64,000 nucleotides of DNA from Pyxidicoccus trucidator. Its GTDB lineage: Bacteria; Myxococcota; Myxococcia; Myxococcales; Myxococcaceae. A model generated the notes under the pieces. That model did no database searches. It saw nothing but the letters and a program-made list of their open reading frames with translations, and was not told where the DNA came from. This document shows positions 51,409 to 59,837 of this stretch, one piece after another. Position 1 is the first letter of the stretch, and each line of letters begins with the position of its first letter. The stretch is from contig NZ_JAAIXZ010000005.1 of NCBI RefSeq assembly GCF_010894435.1, forward strand, positions 372,001-436,000. The letters are read 5' to 3'. The translations under genes and the position numbers were made by a program.

Positions 51409-53019
51409 TCAGGTGCCGACGGCCTCCGTGGCGGTGCGCGGCTCTCCCGGCGCGGGCGCGTGGCTCTCCGCGGCGTCCGCATGGGCGATGCGCTCGTCCA
51501 GCTCCGCCGAGAGTCGCTCGAAGGCCTCCTTGCCAATCGTGGCCGACTGGTAGGCCTTGAAGAGCGACTCCTTCTCCACGATGAGCATGCGGCGGACCGC
51601 CTCCTGGTGCTCCTCCTCATGGAAGCGCATCGACTGTTGCTTCAGCGACGCCAGCTCCTTCTCGGCGGTGGTCTCCTTCTCCTGGTACTCCCGCTCCAGC
51701 TGCCCCAGCACGTCCGCGGGAATCTCCCGGTTGCGGCGCATGCCCTCCAGCGCGGCCAGGGCGGCGTGGACGGCGCCCAGGCGGCCCCGCGCCAGCTCGT
51801 ACTGCTCCTGGTAGGCGTCCTTCAGGCCGGTGATGCCCAGCCGCCGCAGCAGCGGCGCCATCGTGAGCCCCTGGATGATGATGGAGAGCACCACCACGCC
51901 GAAGGTCATGTTCACCAGCAGCTCGCGGTGGGGGAAGTCCGCCGGAAGACCGAGCACCAGCACCATGGAGATGGCGCCCCGCAGCCCGCTCCAGGTGAGC
52001 ACCGCGCTCCACGTCCAGGGCAGGCGCTCCGACGTGAGGCGCAGCAGCGCGGACATGCCGAACACCACCACCGCGCGGCCGGCGATGACCGCCACGTACG
52101 CCGCGAGGATGGGCTTCCACGAGGCCAGCAGCGAGCCGAGCTCCACCTCCAGGCCGATGAGCAGGAACACCACCGAGTTGAGCGCGAAGGCCAGGTACTC
52201 CCAGAAGCTCTCCACCGCGACGCGCGTGGTGGGGCTCATGCCCGCATGCGTCGCCCAGTTGCCGCACAGCATGCCGGCCACCACCGTCGCGATGACGCCC
52301 GAGTAGTGGAAGTTCTCCGCCACCACGAACGAGCCATAGGCGGCGATGACGGTGAGGGTGATTTCCACCATCGCGTCGTCCACGCGCTTGATGACCTGCG
52401 CCACCACGAAGCCCACGGCGCTGCCCACGAGCACGCCCATCCCCGCCACCTTGATGAAGTCGAAGATGGCTCCGCCCACCGTGAACTTGCCGCCGGTGGC
52501 CACCGCCACGACGAGGGTGAAGAGCACGACGGCGGTGCCGTCATTCAGCAGGCTCTCTCCCTCCACGAGGATGAGCAGGCGCTTGGGGGCACCCAGCGTC
52601 TTGAAGAGGCCCACCACCGCGATGGGGTCCGTGGAGACGATGACCGCGGCGAACACCAGCGCCGGCAACATTCCGAAGCCGCTCACGAAGTCCATCCCCT
52701 CCACCACCGGAGAGAGGATGAGCGCCGTCAGGCCCGCCGACGCGGCCACCCCGGGGATGGCCATGGAGTGGATGGCCAGCTTGTTCTTCCAGAACTTGCG
52801 GAACTCGACGTGGAAGGCCGCCTCGAACAGCAGTCCGGGGAGGATGATGGCGAAGAGCAGCTCTTTCGTGAGGTGGGGCGGCTCGAAGGCCTGCACCGCA
52901 CCCAGCGACAACCCGGCCACCACCAGCGCCACCGTGTAGGGGAACTTGAAGTGGCGCGCGACGATGGCCACTGCGGTCGCGACGGCGAAGATGAGGACGA
53001 AGGCCAGCTCGAAGTGCAT
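51409..53019 (-). CDS. Na+/H+ antiporter, CPA1 family
   Basis: 536 residues. About twelve hydrophobic segments occupy residues 1-400, with the ion-binding Asp in VSTDPIAVVG (about 127-136), GESLLNDGTAV (about 150-160) and the conserved WSGLRGAISMVL (about 335-346). The C-terminal 130 residues are cytoplasmic and largely helical (YQEQYELARGRLGAVHAALA, LEREYQEKETTAEKELASL), probably a regulatory coiled coil. It exports Na+ or K+ in exchange for protons for pH and salt homeostasis. It stands in its own unit, upstream of the serine-hydrolase gene on the same strand. Confidence 0.9.
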   Translation of the reverse strand: MHFELAFVLIFAVATAVAIVARHFKFPYTVALVVAGLSLGAVQAFEPPHLTKELLFAIILPGLLFEAAFHVEFRKFWKNKLAIHSMAIPGVAASAGLTALILSPVVEGMDFVSGFGMLPALVFAAVIVSTDPIAVVGLFKTLGAPKRLLILVEGESLLNDGTAVVLFTLVVAVATGGKFTVGGAIFDFIKVAGMGVLVGSAVGFVVAQVIKRVDDAMVEITLTVIAAYGSFVVAENFHYSGVIATVVAGMLCGNWATHAGMSPTTRVAVESFWEYLAFALNSVVFLLIGLEVELGSLLASWKPILAAYVAVIAGRAVVVFGMSALLRLTSERLPWTWSAVLTWSGLRGAISMVLVLGLPADFPHRELLVNMTFGVVVLSIIIQGLTMAPLLRRLGITGLKDAYQEQYELARGRLGAVHAALAALEGMRRNREIPADVLGQLEREYQEKETTAEKELASLKQQSMRFHEEEHQEAVRRMLIVEKESLFKAYQSATIGKEAFERLSAELDERIAHADAAESHAPAPGEPRTATEAVGT

Positions 53020-53111
53020 TGCTGGTGTTTAATTTGTGCACCAACGTCATTGCAACCCCGGCGCACCGGGCCCGGACACGCTGCGTCCGGGCCCGCCTGC
53101 CTGCCGACGTA

Positions 53112-54179
53112 CTACGGGTAGCAGGCCGCCTGGCGCAGGGCCGTGTCTTCCGGCAGCCCCAGGGCGACGTTGAAGTTCTGCACGGCCTGGCCGGCCATGC
53201 CCTTCACGAGGTTGTCCAGCGCGGCCATGACGGCCACCGAGCGGCCCTTGGTGGCCACGGAGATGTCGCAGAAGTTGCTGCCCGCCACCGCGGCCACGCG
53301 GGGCGTGCCCTCGACGATGCGGACGAACTTCGAGCCCTCGTAGTAGCGGCGGAACTTCTCCGTCAGCGACGCCGTCACCACCGCGCCGCCATGCTCCGGC
53401 CACTCGAACTGCACGGTGGCGAAGATGCCGCGCACCATGGGCGCCGAGTGCGGGACGAAGGCGAGCCGGTGCCGCTGCGCGCCGTGCGCCACCAGCATGA
53501 CCTCCACCTCGGCCTCGTGCTGGTGCTCCAGCGGCTTGTACGCCCGGAAGTCATGCGCGCGCGTCGGGTGGTGCGTGCCCTCGCCCGGCAGCGAGCCGGA
53601 GCCGGACGAGCCCGTCACGCCGGACACGGCCAGCAGCCCCAGGCCCGGCGTGGACGCAATCGGCAGCAGCGCGAGCTGCACCGCCGTGGCGAAGCAGCCC
53701 GGGTTGGCGATGCGCTTCGCGCCCTTGATGGCGTCGCGCTTCCACTCGGTGAGGCCGTAGGTGAAGGTGCCCAGCAGGTCCGGAGCGGGGTGGGGGCGGC
53801 CGTACGCGCCCGCGTAGCGGCCCGGGTGGTCCAGCCGGAAGTCGGAGGACAGGTCCACCAGGAGCACGCGCTCGGCGATGCCGGCCTCGGCCCACTTCTT
53901 CTCGATGTCGACGAACTGCTTCGCCAGCTCGCCATGGCTCAGCGCGCTGAACACCACCGGCTGCTCCGAGTCCGACAGCCAGCGCCAGTCCGGCTCCGCC
54001 TCGAAGCGGCCGTCCACCAGCCCGCGCAGGTGCGGGTGCACCTTGTGGATGGGCTCGCCCGCGTGGTGCCGCGACACCACGCGGATGCCGGCCACCGCCG
54101 GATGGCCGGAGAGGATGCGCAGCAGCTCGCCTCCGCCAAAGCCGGAGGCCCCCAGGATGTAGATGTTCGCCCGCGTCAT
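53112..54179 (-). CDS. argC: N-acetyl-gamma-glutamyl-phosphate reductase
   Basis: 355 residues from ATG 54179, which overlaps the stop of the upstream P-loop gene by 4 bp; a longer frame upstream is only the shadow of that gene. It catalyses the NADPH-dependent reduction of N-acetylglutamyl phosphate to the semialdehyde. The NADP-binding start is YILGASGFGGGELLRILSGH. The catalytic Cys is in IANPGCFATAVQLALLPI. The conserved His region is GSGSLPGEGTHHPTRA, and VAFVPHSAPMVRGIFATVQF follows. It is the last gene of the arginine operon. Confidence 0.94.
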   Translation of the reverse strand: MTRANIYILGASGFGGGELLRILSGHPAVAGIRVVSRHHAGEPIHKVHPHLRGLVDGRFEAEPDWRWLSDSEQPVVFSALSHGELAKQFVDIEKKWAEAGIAERVLLVDLSSDFRLDHPGRYAGAYGRPHPAPDLLGTFTYGLTEWKRDAIKGAKRIANPGCFATAVQLALLPIASTPGLGLLAVSGVTGSSGSGSLPGEGTHHPTRAHDFRAYKPLEHQHEAEVEVMLVAHGAQRHRLAFVPHSAPMVRGIFATVQFEWPEHGGAVVTASLTEKFRRYYEGSKFVRIVEGTPRVAAVAGSNFCDISVATKGRSVAVMAALDNLVKGMAGQAVQNFNVALGLPEDTALRQAACYP

Positions 54180-55237
54180 GACTTCCTCCCCGCGCCCAGC
54201 TTGGGCGTGAGCTTCTCCAGGATGAGCCCACCCAGCGCCGCCGCGTTGGCGCGGGCGTTGCGGGCGGGAATCCCCACCACCTGCTCCACGAAGCGCACGC
54301 CCACCGCGTTGTCCGTGGCGGGGCCCGCTACCATGTCCACGTCGATGCCGTACGCCTCGCGCAGGTGCCGCACGCCGCCGGCCGCGCCCACCGGGTCGTT
54401 CGCGCACAGCACCCACGCGCCCGCCAGGCTCCGCAGCTCCGCGTCCGCGAGGATGCCCTGCACCCCGTACTCACCCATGATGCCGTCGCCCGTCTCCGCG
54501 ACGATGACGTCCACGTTCTCCGCCGCCAGCTCGGAGAACAGCACCCGCGCCACGCGCGCACCCGTGCGCGCGCCGGTGCAGACGACGCCCGCGTCGGTGA
54601 AGTCCATGACGACGTCCGCGCCGGAGTCCTGCATGGCCAGCGTGTCCCGCATCAGCGACACGCCCGTCAGCTTCGCCCCGCCCACGCGGTAGCCGGCCTG
54701 CGCCAGCGTGCGCACCATGGCGCTGGCCGCGTACGTCTTGCCCGCGTTCATGCAGGTGCCGACGACGTAGACCACCGGGCACTTCACCGGGGTGGACGTC
54801 CCCTTGAGGGCGCCCGAGGTGACGTGCGCCGGCTGGCCGGTGCGCGACATCAGCTCCGGGAACTCCAGCACCTGGCCGAGGATTTCCGCCTCGAAGGGCG
54901 TGCCCACGCCGGGGTTGTGCGAGGTGCACTTGCCGATGACGCCGCCCATGTTGAGCACGTGCAGCCGCTCGCCCACGGTGACGGACTCGGGCACCACGCC
55001 CTCGTAGCCGTGCAGCGCGTTGCGGTGCCCCAGGGCGCCCACGACGATGTCGCCCGCGTGCAGCGTGACGAGGCGCCCGTGCGGGTCCTCGAGCTGGTTG
55101 TAGACGCTCTTCTCCCCGTGGATGCGCACGGCCACCACCGCGCCCTCCTCGGCCTTCACCTCGGGTGCCAGATGCACCGTGCGGCCCAGGCCCAGGTTCC
55201 GGGTGACGCTACCCACCTTGTCGACGAAGACCTTCAT
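54176..55237 (-). CDS. BioD/DUF1611-like P-loop protein in the arginine operon, function unknown
   Basis: 353 residues. Residues 1-125 form a beta-rich domain (VHLAPEVKAEEGAVVAVRIH, GDIVVGALGHRNALHGYEGV). The rest is a P-loop domain with Walker A VVGTCMNAGKTYAASAMV (about 139-156), GAKLTGVSLMRD, DSGADVVMDFTDAG and VIVAETGDGIMGEYGVQGIL. The order of motifs parallels dethiobiotin synthetase and the DUF1611 proteins, one of which (DgcN) N-acetylates glutamate. The gene begins one base after the argG stop region and overlaps argC by 4 bp, so it belongs to arginine synthesis. I know no arginine enzyme with this sequence; an acyl-transfer or ligase step on glutamate is a hypothesis. Confidence 0.6.
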   Translation of the reverse strand: MKVFVDKVGSVTRNLGLGRTVHLAPEVKAEEGAVVAVRIHGEKSVYNQLEDPHGRLVTLHAGDIVVGALGHRNALHGYEGVVPESVTVGERLHVLNMGGVIGKCTSHNPGVGTPFEAEILGQVLEFPELMSRTGQPAHVTSGALKGTSTPVKCPVVYVVGTCMNAGKTYAASAMVRTLAQAGYRVGGAKLTGVSLMRDTLAMQDSGADVVMDFTDAGVVCTGARTGARVARVLFSELAAENVDVIVAETGDGIMGEYGVQGILADAELRSLAGAWVLCANDPVGAAGGVRHLREAYGIDVDMVAGPATDNAVGVRFVEQVVGIPARNARANAAALGGLILEKLTPKLGAGRKS

Positions 55238-55238
55238 T

Positions 55239-56432
55239 TCAACCTCCCTTGGCCCGGTGAGAGAGCATCTGCGCGACGCCGTACAGCTTGGCGAATCCAG
55301 CGGCTTCAGAACCCGTCCACAGCACGTTTGCTTCCCCGTACGTCGCCACCTTCGCGTCCATCAGCGAGTGCGGCGAGCGCACGCCTTCCACCACCAGCGT
55401 CCGCGGGTGCATGACGAGCCGCACCTCGCCCGTCACCCGGTCCTGCGACGAGGTGAGGAACGCCTCCAGGTCCTTCACCAGCGGGTCGAAGAAGTGCCCC
55501 TCGTGCAGCAGCGAGCCGTAGAGGTTGCCCATCGACTCCTTCCAGAAGAGCTGCTTGCCGGAGAGCACCACCTTCTCCAGCTCGCGGTGCGCGGTGATGA
55601 GCAGGTGCGCCGCCGGCGCCTCGAAGCCCACCCGGCCCTTGATGCCGAGAATCGTGTCCCCCAGGTGCACACCCCGGCCGATGCCGTAGGTGCGCCCCAG
55701 CGCGTTGAGCACCTCCACCAGCTTCACGGGCGACAGCTTCTCGCCGTCCAGCGCCACGGGGACGCCCTTGTCGAAGGACAGCGTCAGCGTGCGGGGCTTC
55801 AGGTCGGTGGGAATCTCCCCGCCGGGGAAGGCCGCCTCGGGCAGCGCGCTCCACGAGTCCAGGGTCTCCCGGCCGCCCACCGAGGTGCCCCACATGCCCT
55901 CGTTGACGGAGTAGGAGCCCAGCTTCGGCGGCATGTGGATGCCGCGCTCGGCGAGGAAGGACAGCTCCTGCTGCCGGCTCAGGCCCAGCGTGCGGACGGG
56001 GGTGAGCAGCTCCAGCTCCGGCGCCAGCGAGCGGAAGGCCACGTCGAAGCGCACCTGGTCGTTGCCGGCGCCCGTGCTGCCGTGGGCAATCGCCTGCACG
56101 CCCAGCTCGCGCGCCATGCGCACCGCCTCCACCGCCTGGCAGGCCCGCTCGGCGGAGACGCTCAGCGGGTAGACCTGCCCGCGCAGCACGTTGCCGGCGA
56201 TGAGGTAGCGCAGGTAGCCCTGGAAGAGGGTGTCGCGCGCGTCCACCGTGTGGTGCGCCACCGCGCCCAGCTTCGCGGACAGCGCGGCGATGCTGGCGAG
56301 CTGCTCGGGCGGGAAGCCGCCCGTGTCCACGGTGACAGTCGTCACGTCGTAGCCCTGCTCACGCAGGTAGACGGTGCAGAAAGCGGTATCGAGTCCGCCG
56401 GAGAAGGCCAGCACCACGTTCTTCTTGCTCAT
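55239..56432 (-). CDS. argG: Argininosuccinate synthase
   Basis: 397 residues from ATG 56432, which has GAGGAG seven bases upstream; the frame to 56471 has no ribosome site. It condenses citrulline and aspartate using ATP. Hallmarks are the PP-loop VVLAFSGGLDTAFC at the N-terminus, AIAHGSTGAGNDQVRFDVAF, and the C-terminal RVTGEVRLVMHPRTLVVEGV and KLYGVAQML. The pattern resembles the divergent ArgG of Xanthomonas rather than the enterobacterial enzyme, which fits the acetylated pathway encoded alongside. Confidence 0.92.
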   Translation of the reverse strand: MSKKNVVLAFSGGLDTAFCTVYLREQGYDVTTVTVDTGGFPPEQLASIAALSAKLGAVAHHTVDARDTLFQGYLRYLIAGNVLRGQVYPLSVSAERACQAVEAVRMARELGVQAIAHGSTGAGNDQVRFDVAFRSLAPELELLTPVRTLGLSRQQELSFLAERGIHMPPKLGSYSVNEGMWGTSVGGRETLDSWSALPEAAFPGGEIPTDLKPRTLTLSFDKGVPVALDGEKLSPVKLVEVLNALGRTYGIGRGVHLGDTILGIKGRVGFEAPAAHLLITAHRELEKVVLSGKQLFWKESMGNLYGSLLHEGHFFDPLVKDLEAFLTSSQDRVTGEVRLVMHPRTLVVEGVRSPHSLMDAKVATYGEANVLWTGSEAAGFAKLYGVAQMLSHRAKGG

Positions 56433-56458
56433 GTCTTCACTCCTCACGGGGAAGGGGT

Positions 56459-57808
56459 TCACAGCGCCCACACGCGCTCGGCCGCAGTGGCCATGGCGCG
56501 GTGGGTGTCGTCGAGCCAGGCGCGCGCGGCGGCCAGCTCCTCACGGGCCTGGGGCAGGCCCAGGTTGCCGGCGCCACCCAGGTGGGTGGCCGTCAGTGCC
56601 CCGCGGTCCGGATGGAACGTTCCGCCCGCGATTTCGCGTCCCACCTGGCGGTAGGCGTCTCGGAAGGGCAGGCCCTGGGCGACCAGCGCGTAGGCGTGGT
56701 GGGCCGCGTACAGCGAGTCATCGCTCGCCCGTGCCGCCGCCTCCGCCTTCACCTGGAGCACGGGCACCAGGCGGGCAAGCACCTCCAGCAGCTCCTTCAT
56801 GGAGCCCAGCGCCGCCAGGGTGGGGGACTTCAGGAGCTGGAAGTCACGGTGGTAGCTGGACGGCAGGCCGCCGGCCACCGCCTCCACCTGGTGCGCGATT
56901 CCGCGCAGCTCGCGGCAGCGGCCGCGCGCCAGCTCCACTACGTCCGGGTTCTTCTTCTGCGGCATGATGGACGAGCCGGTGGTGAACGCGTCCGGCAGCG
57001 CCAGGAAGCCGAACTCGTCCATGCTGTAGAGCTGCACGTCCCACAGCCACTTCTCCAGCGTGCCCGCCACCGAGCACGCCCACCCCAGCACCGCCGACTC
57101 GTGCCGGCCCCGGCCGTTCTGCACGTCGATGGGGCTGCGCTGCACCCGGCTGAAGCCGAGCAGCGCCGCCACATACTCCCGGTCGATGGGCAGCGGCACG
57201 CCAAAGCCCGCCGCCGCGCCCAGCGGGCAGCGATCCAACCGGGCCCACACCCCGCGCAGCGCCTCCAACTCCTCCAGCAGCCCTTCCGCGAAGGCCATGC
57301 CCCACAGGCCGAAGGTGGACGGCATGGCGCGGCGCAGGTGCGTGTAGCCGGGCAGGGCCACGGCCGCGTGCGCCTGGGCGAAGTCCAGGAACGTCCCCGC
57401 CAGCTCCACCGTGCGCGCGCCCATGGCGAGCACCTCCTCGCGGAGGAGCAGGCGCAGGGCGAGCTGCACCTGGTCGTTGCGCGAGCGCCCCAGGTGGATG
57501 CGCTTGCCGGCCTCACCCGCGCGCTCCACGAGCGCCGCCTCCAGCGCGGTGTGGCCGTCCTCCTGCTCCGGGCGGATGGTGAACGCCCCGGCGCGCGCCT
57601 CGTCGTGCAGCACCTTCAGCGCCGCCACCAGCGTCTTCGCTTCGTCAGCGCCCAGGAGGCCCACGTGCGCCAGCATCCGCGCGTGCGCGGCGCTGCCGAG
57701 CGCGTCATGGGGCGCGAGCGCCAGGTCCACCACCGGGTCATTGCCCACGGTGAAGCGGTGGATGGCCGCGTCCAGCGGCGTACCCTTTCCCCACAGCGTG
57801 TCAGCCAC
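56459..57808 (-). CDS. argH: Argininosuccinate lyase
   Basis: 449 residues from a GTG that lies inside the end of argE (8-bp overlap) and has GAGG six bases upstream. It splits argininosuccinate into arginine and fumarate. Family signatures are HLGRSRNDQVQLALRL (about 104-119), the active-site loop GSSIMPQKKNPDVVELARG (about 282-300) with its conserved Ser, and ALPGYTHLRRAMPSTFGLW. Domain order and length are normal. Confidence 0.94.
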   Translation of the reverse strand: MADTLWGKGTPLDAAIHRFTVGNDPVVDLALAPHDALGSAAHARMLAHVGLLGADEAKTLVAALKVLHDEARAGAFTIRPEQEDGHTALEAALVERAGEAGKRIHLGRSRNDQVQLALRLLLREEVLAMGARTVELAGTFLDFAQAHAAVALPGYTHLRRAMPSTFGLWGMAFAEGLLEELEALRGVWARLDRCPLGAAAGFGVPLPIDREYVAALLGFSRVQRSPIDVQNGRGRHESAVLGWACSVAGTLEKWLWDVQLYSMDEFGFLALPDAFTTGSSIMPQKKNPDVVELARGRCRELRGIAHQVEAVAGGLPSSYHRDFQLLKSPTLAALGSMKELLEVLARLVPVLQVKAEAAARASDDSLYAAHHAYALVAQGLPFRDAYRQVGREIAGGTFHPDRGALTATHLGGAGNLGLPQAREELAAARAWLDDTHRAMATAAERVWAL

Positions 57809-58862
57809 GGGCCACCTCCTCGAAGTAGGCGCGCACCAGGCGCGTGTAGAAGGCGGCGCCCGCTTCGAGCTCCGCCCGGGTGAGGTACTCGTCCGCCTGG
57901 TGGCTGCGCAGCGTGTCGCCAGGGCCCACCTTCACCGCCGGCAGCTCGCCGAGGAAGGCCCAGTCGGACGTGGTGCTGGAGCCCACCGGCTCCGCGCCCG
58001 ACGCCGCCACGGCCGCGCGGACGATGGGCTGGTTCGCCCCCGTCGCCTTCGGCAGGTACCGCGCCGAGTGCACCTGCACCTCGCTCTTCAGCACCCCGGC
58101 CACCTGCTTCGCCACCTCCGCGTGCTCCATGGCCGGCGTGGTGCGCAGGTCCACGAAGAACTCGCACTTGTCCGGCACCTGGTTGCGCGCCAGCCCACCG
58201 TTGATTTGCGTCACCTGCGCCCGGGCCTCGCCCAGCAGCGGGTGCGAGGGGAAGCGCAGCTCCGACAGGACGGAGATGTCCACCGCCGCCATATGGATGG
58301 CGTTCACCGCCGGGGTGCTGTGCACGTGGGCCACGTGGCCGCTCTTGCCATGCGCCGTGCAGCGCAAGAGCAGCATGCCCCGCTGCGCGGTGCAGGGCTT
58401 CAGCCCCGTGGGCTCGCCCACCACGGCCGCATCCAGCGGCCCCAGCTCGGAGAGCAGCGTTCCCAGTCCCTGGCCTCCCGTCTCTTCCTCGGCGGTGAAG
58501 GCGAAGACGACTTCGCCTCCGGTGGGTGCTCCTTCGGTCAACAGGGCGCGGGCGGTGAGGAGCATCCCCGCCACGCAGCCCTTGGCGTCATTGCTGCCCA
58601 GGCCGTACAGTCGGTCCTCGCGCCAATCGGGCGCGTGCGGCTGATACGTCCACCCGGCGCACGGCTTCACCGTGTCCAGGTGCGAGTTGACGAGCAGCCG
58701 GCGCGGCCCGCTTCCCACGGAGAACCACACGTTGTGGCCCTTCCGCTGGACGCGCGCGCCCCAGCCCTCGGCCCACGCGGACACGGTGTCCGCGATGCGG
58801 CCCTCGTCACCCGACACGCTGGGGATGGCCACCAGCGCCTGGAGCAGCTCCGCCGCCTTCAT
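57801..58862 (-). CDS. argE: M20-family deacetylase, probably N-acetylcitrulline deacetylase
   Basis: 353 residues. Metal ligands are visible as HLDTVKP (His about 78), NDAKGC (Asp about 109), AEEETGGQG (catalytic Glu-Glu pair, about 142), VGEPTG and the late SHQADEY. The operon encodes an N-acetylornithine-type carbamoyltransferase, so the expected substrate here is N-acetylcitrulline rather than N-acetylornithine, as in Xanthomonas. The motif STTSDWAFLGELPAVKVGPG matches that subgroup as I remember it. The start overlaps the argB stop by 4 bp. Confidence 0.85.
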   Translation of the reverse strand: MKAAELLQALVAIPSVSGDEGRIADTVSAWAEGWGARVQRKGHNVWFSVGSGPRRLLVNSHLDTVKPCAGWTYQPHAPDWREDRLYGLGSNDAKGCVAGMLLTARALLTEGAPTGGEVVFAFTAEEETGGQGLGTLLSELGPLDAAVVGEPTGLKPCTAQRGMLLLRCTAHGKSGHVAHVHSTPAVNAIHMAAVDISVLSELRFPSHPLLGEARAQVTQINGGLARNQVPDKCEFFVDLRTTPAMEHAEVAKQVAGVLKSEVQVHSARYLPKATGANQPIVRAAVAASGAEPVGSSTTSDWAFLGELPAVKVGPGDTLRSHQADEYLTRAELEAGAAFYTRLVRAYFEEVARG

Positions 58863-59785
58863 CCCACGGCCCCGGCCGGCTTGGGCGCGGACTCGCGCAC
58901 CACCATGGTGCCGCTGCCCTCGTTGGTGAAGACCTCCTCCAGCAGCGCGTTGGGCAGCACCCCGCTGACGAGGTGCACGCTGCCCACGCCGCCCACCAGC
59001 GCGTGGCGGATGGCGTGCGCCTTCGGCCGCATGCCGCCGGAGATGGCGCCCGTGTTCTCCATGGTGGCCAGGTCCGTCAGGTTGGCGAGCGTGACGAGCG
59101 ACGTCGGGTCATTCAGGTCCTTGAGCAGGCCCGGCACCTGGACGAGGAAGAAGAGCTTCTCCGCCGACAGCGCCACCGCGAGCGCCGCGGCCACCGTGTC
59201 CGCGTTGGTGTTGTAGACGGCGCCGTCGGGGCCGCCCGACAGGGGCGCCACCACCGGGACGTAGTCCGCCGAGCGCAGGTGCTCCACCACCCGCGTGTCC
59301 ACCGACTCGATGTCACCCACGAGGCCGTAGTCGACGAGCTTCCCCTCGGTGGAGCCGGGCTCGGTCACCATGACGGGCGGGCGCTTGCGCGCCTTGATGA
59401 GGCCGGCGTCCACGCCGCTCAGGCCCACGGAGGGCACGCCCGCCGCCTGGAGGTCCGCCAGCAGGTCCGTGTGCAGCTTGCCCGCGAGCACCATCTTCGC
59501 CGCGTCCAGCACGGGCGCGGAGGTGATGCGGCGGCCCGCCACCTTCTCGATGGGCAGGTGGAGGGCGTCACACAGCGTGTCCAGCTCCGGGCCGCCGCCG
59601 TGCACCACGACGGGACGGATGGAGAAGGTCCACAGGAGGGCAATCTGCTCGCACGCGGAGCGGCGCAGCTTCGGGTCGCTCAGCATGGCGCCGCCGAGCT
59701 TCACGACGAACGTCTTGCGGCGGAACTGCTGCACGTAGCGCGCGGCGTGGCGAAGCGCGGAGTACGGGTCGGGCGACAGGGGCAC
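58859..59785 (-). CDS. argB: N-acetylglutamate kinase
   Basis: 308 residues from a GTG with GAGG nearby upstream. It phosphorylates N-acetylglutamate. The amino-acid-kinase fold shows TFVVKLGGAMLSD (first Lys and glycine loop), RPVVVHGGGPELD, GLSGVDAGLIKARKRP, YNTNADTVAAALAVALSAEK and TGAISGGMRPKAHAI. No GNAT acetyltransferase domain is fused, unlike the Xanthomonas NAGS-kinase proteins, so the source of N-acetylglutamate is not encoded here in a recognisable form. Confidence 0.93.
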   Translation of the reverse strand: MPLSPDPYSALRHAARYVQQFRRKTFVVKLGGAMLSDPKLRRSACEQIALLWTFSIRPVVVHGGGPELDTLCDALHLPIEKVAGRRITSAPVLDAAKMVLAGKLHTDLLADLQAAGVPSVGLSGVDAGLIKARKRPPVMVTEPGSTEGKLVDYGLVGDIESVDTRVVEHLRSADYVPVVAPLSGGPDGAVYNTNADTVAAALAVALSAEKLFFLVQVPGLLKDLNDPTSLVTLANLTDLATMENTGAISGGMRPKAHAIRHALVGGVGSVHLVSGVLPNALLEEVFTNEGSGTMVVRESAPKPAGAVG

Positions 59786-59837
59786 GGGGCACCTCTAAAA
59801 AAGGAAGGAAGGGGAGGGAAGCTCGGGCGCGCTGCGC

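Noticed and set aside
51343-53121. Long plus-strand open frame opposite the Na+/H+ antiporter, and similar long frames opposite argC (53019-54692), the synthase fusion (30566-33496) and the kinase (38838-41252)
   Set aside because: These are antisense shadows of conserved genes in GC-rich DNA. Their translations are His/Arg/Gln-rich with no recognisable domains.
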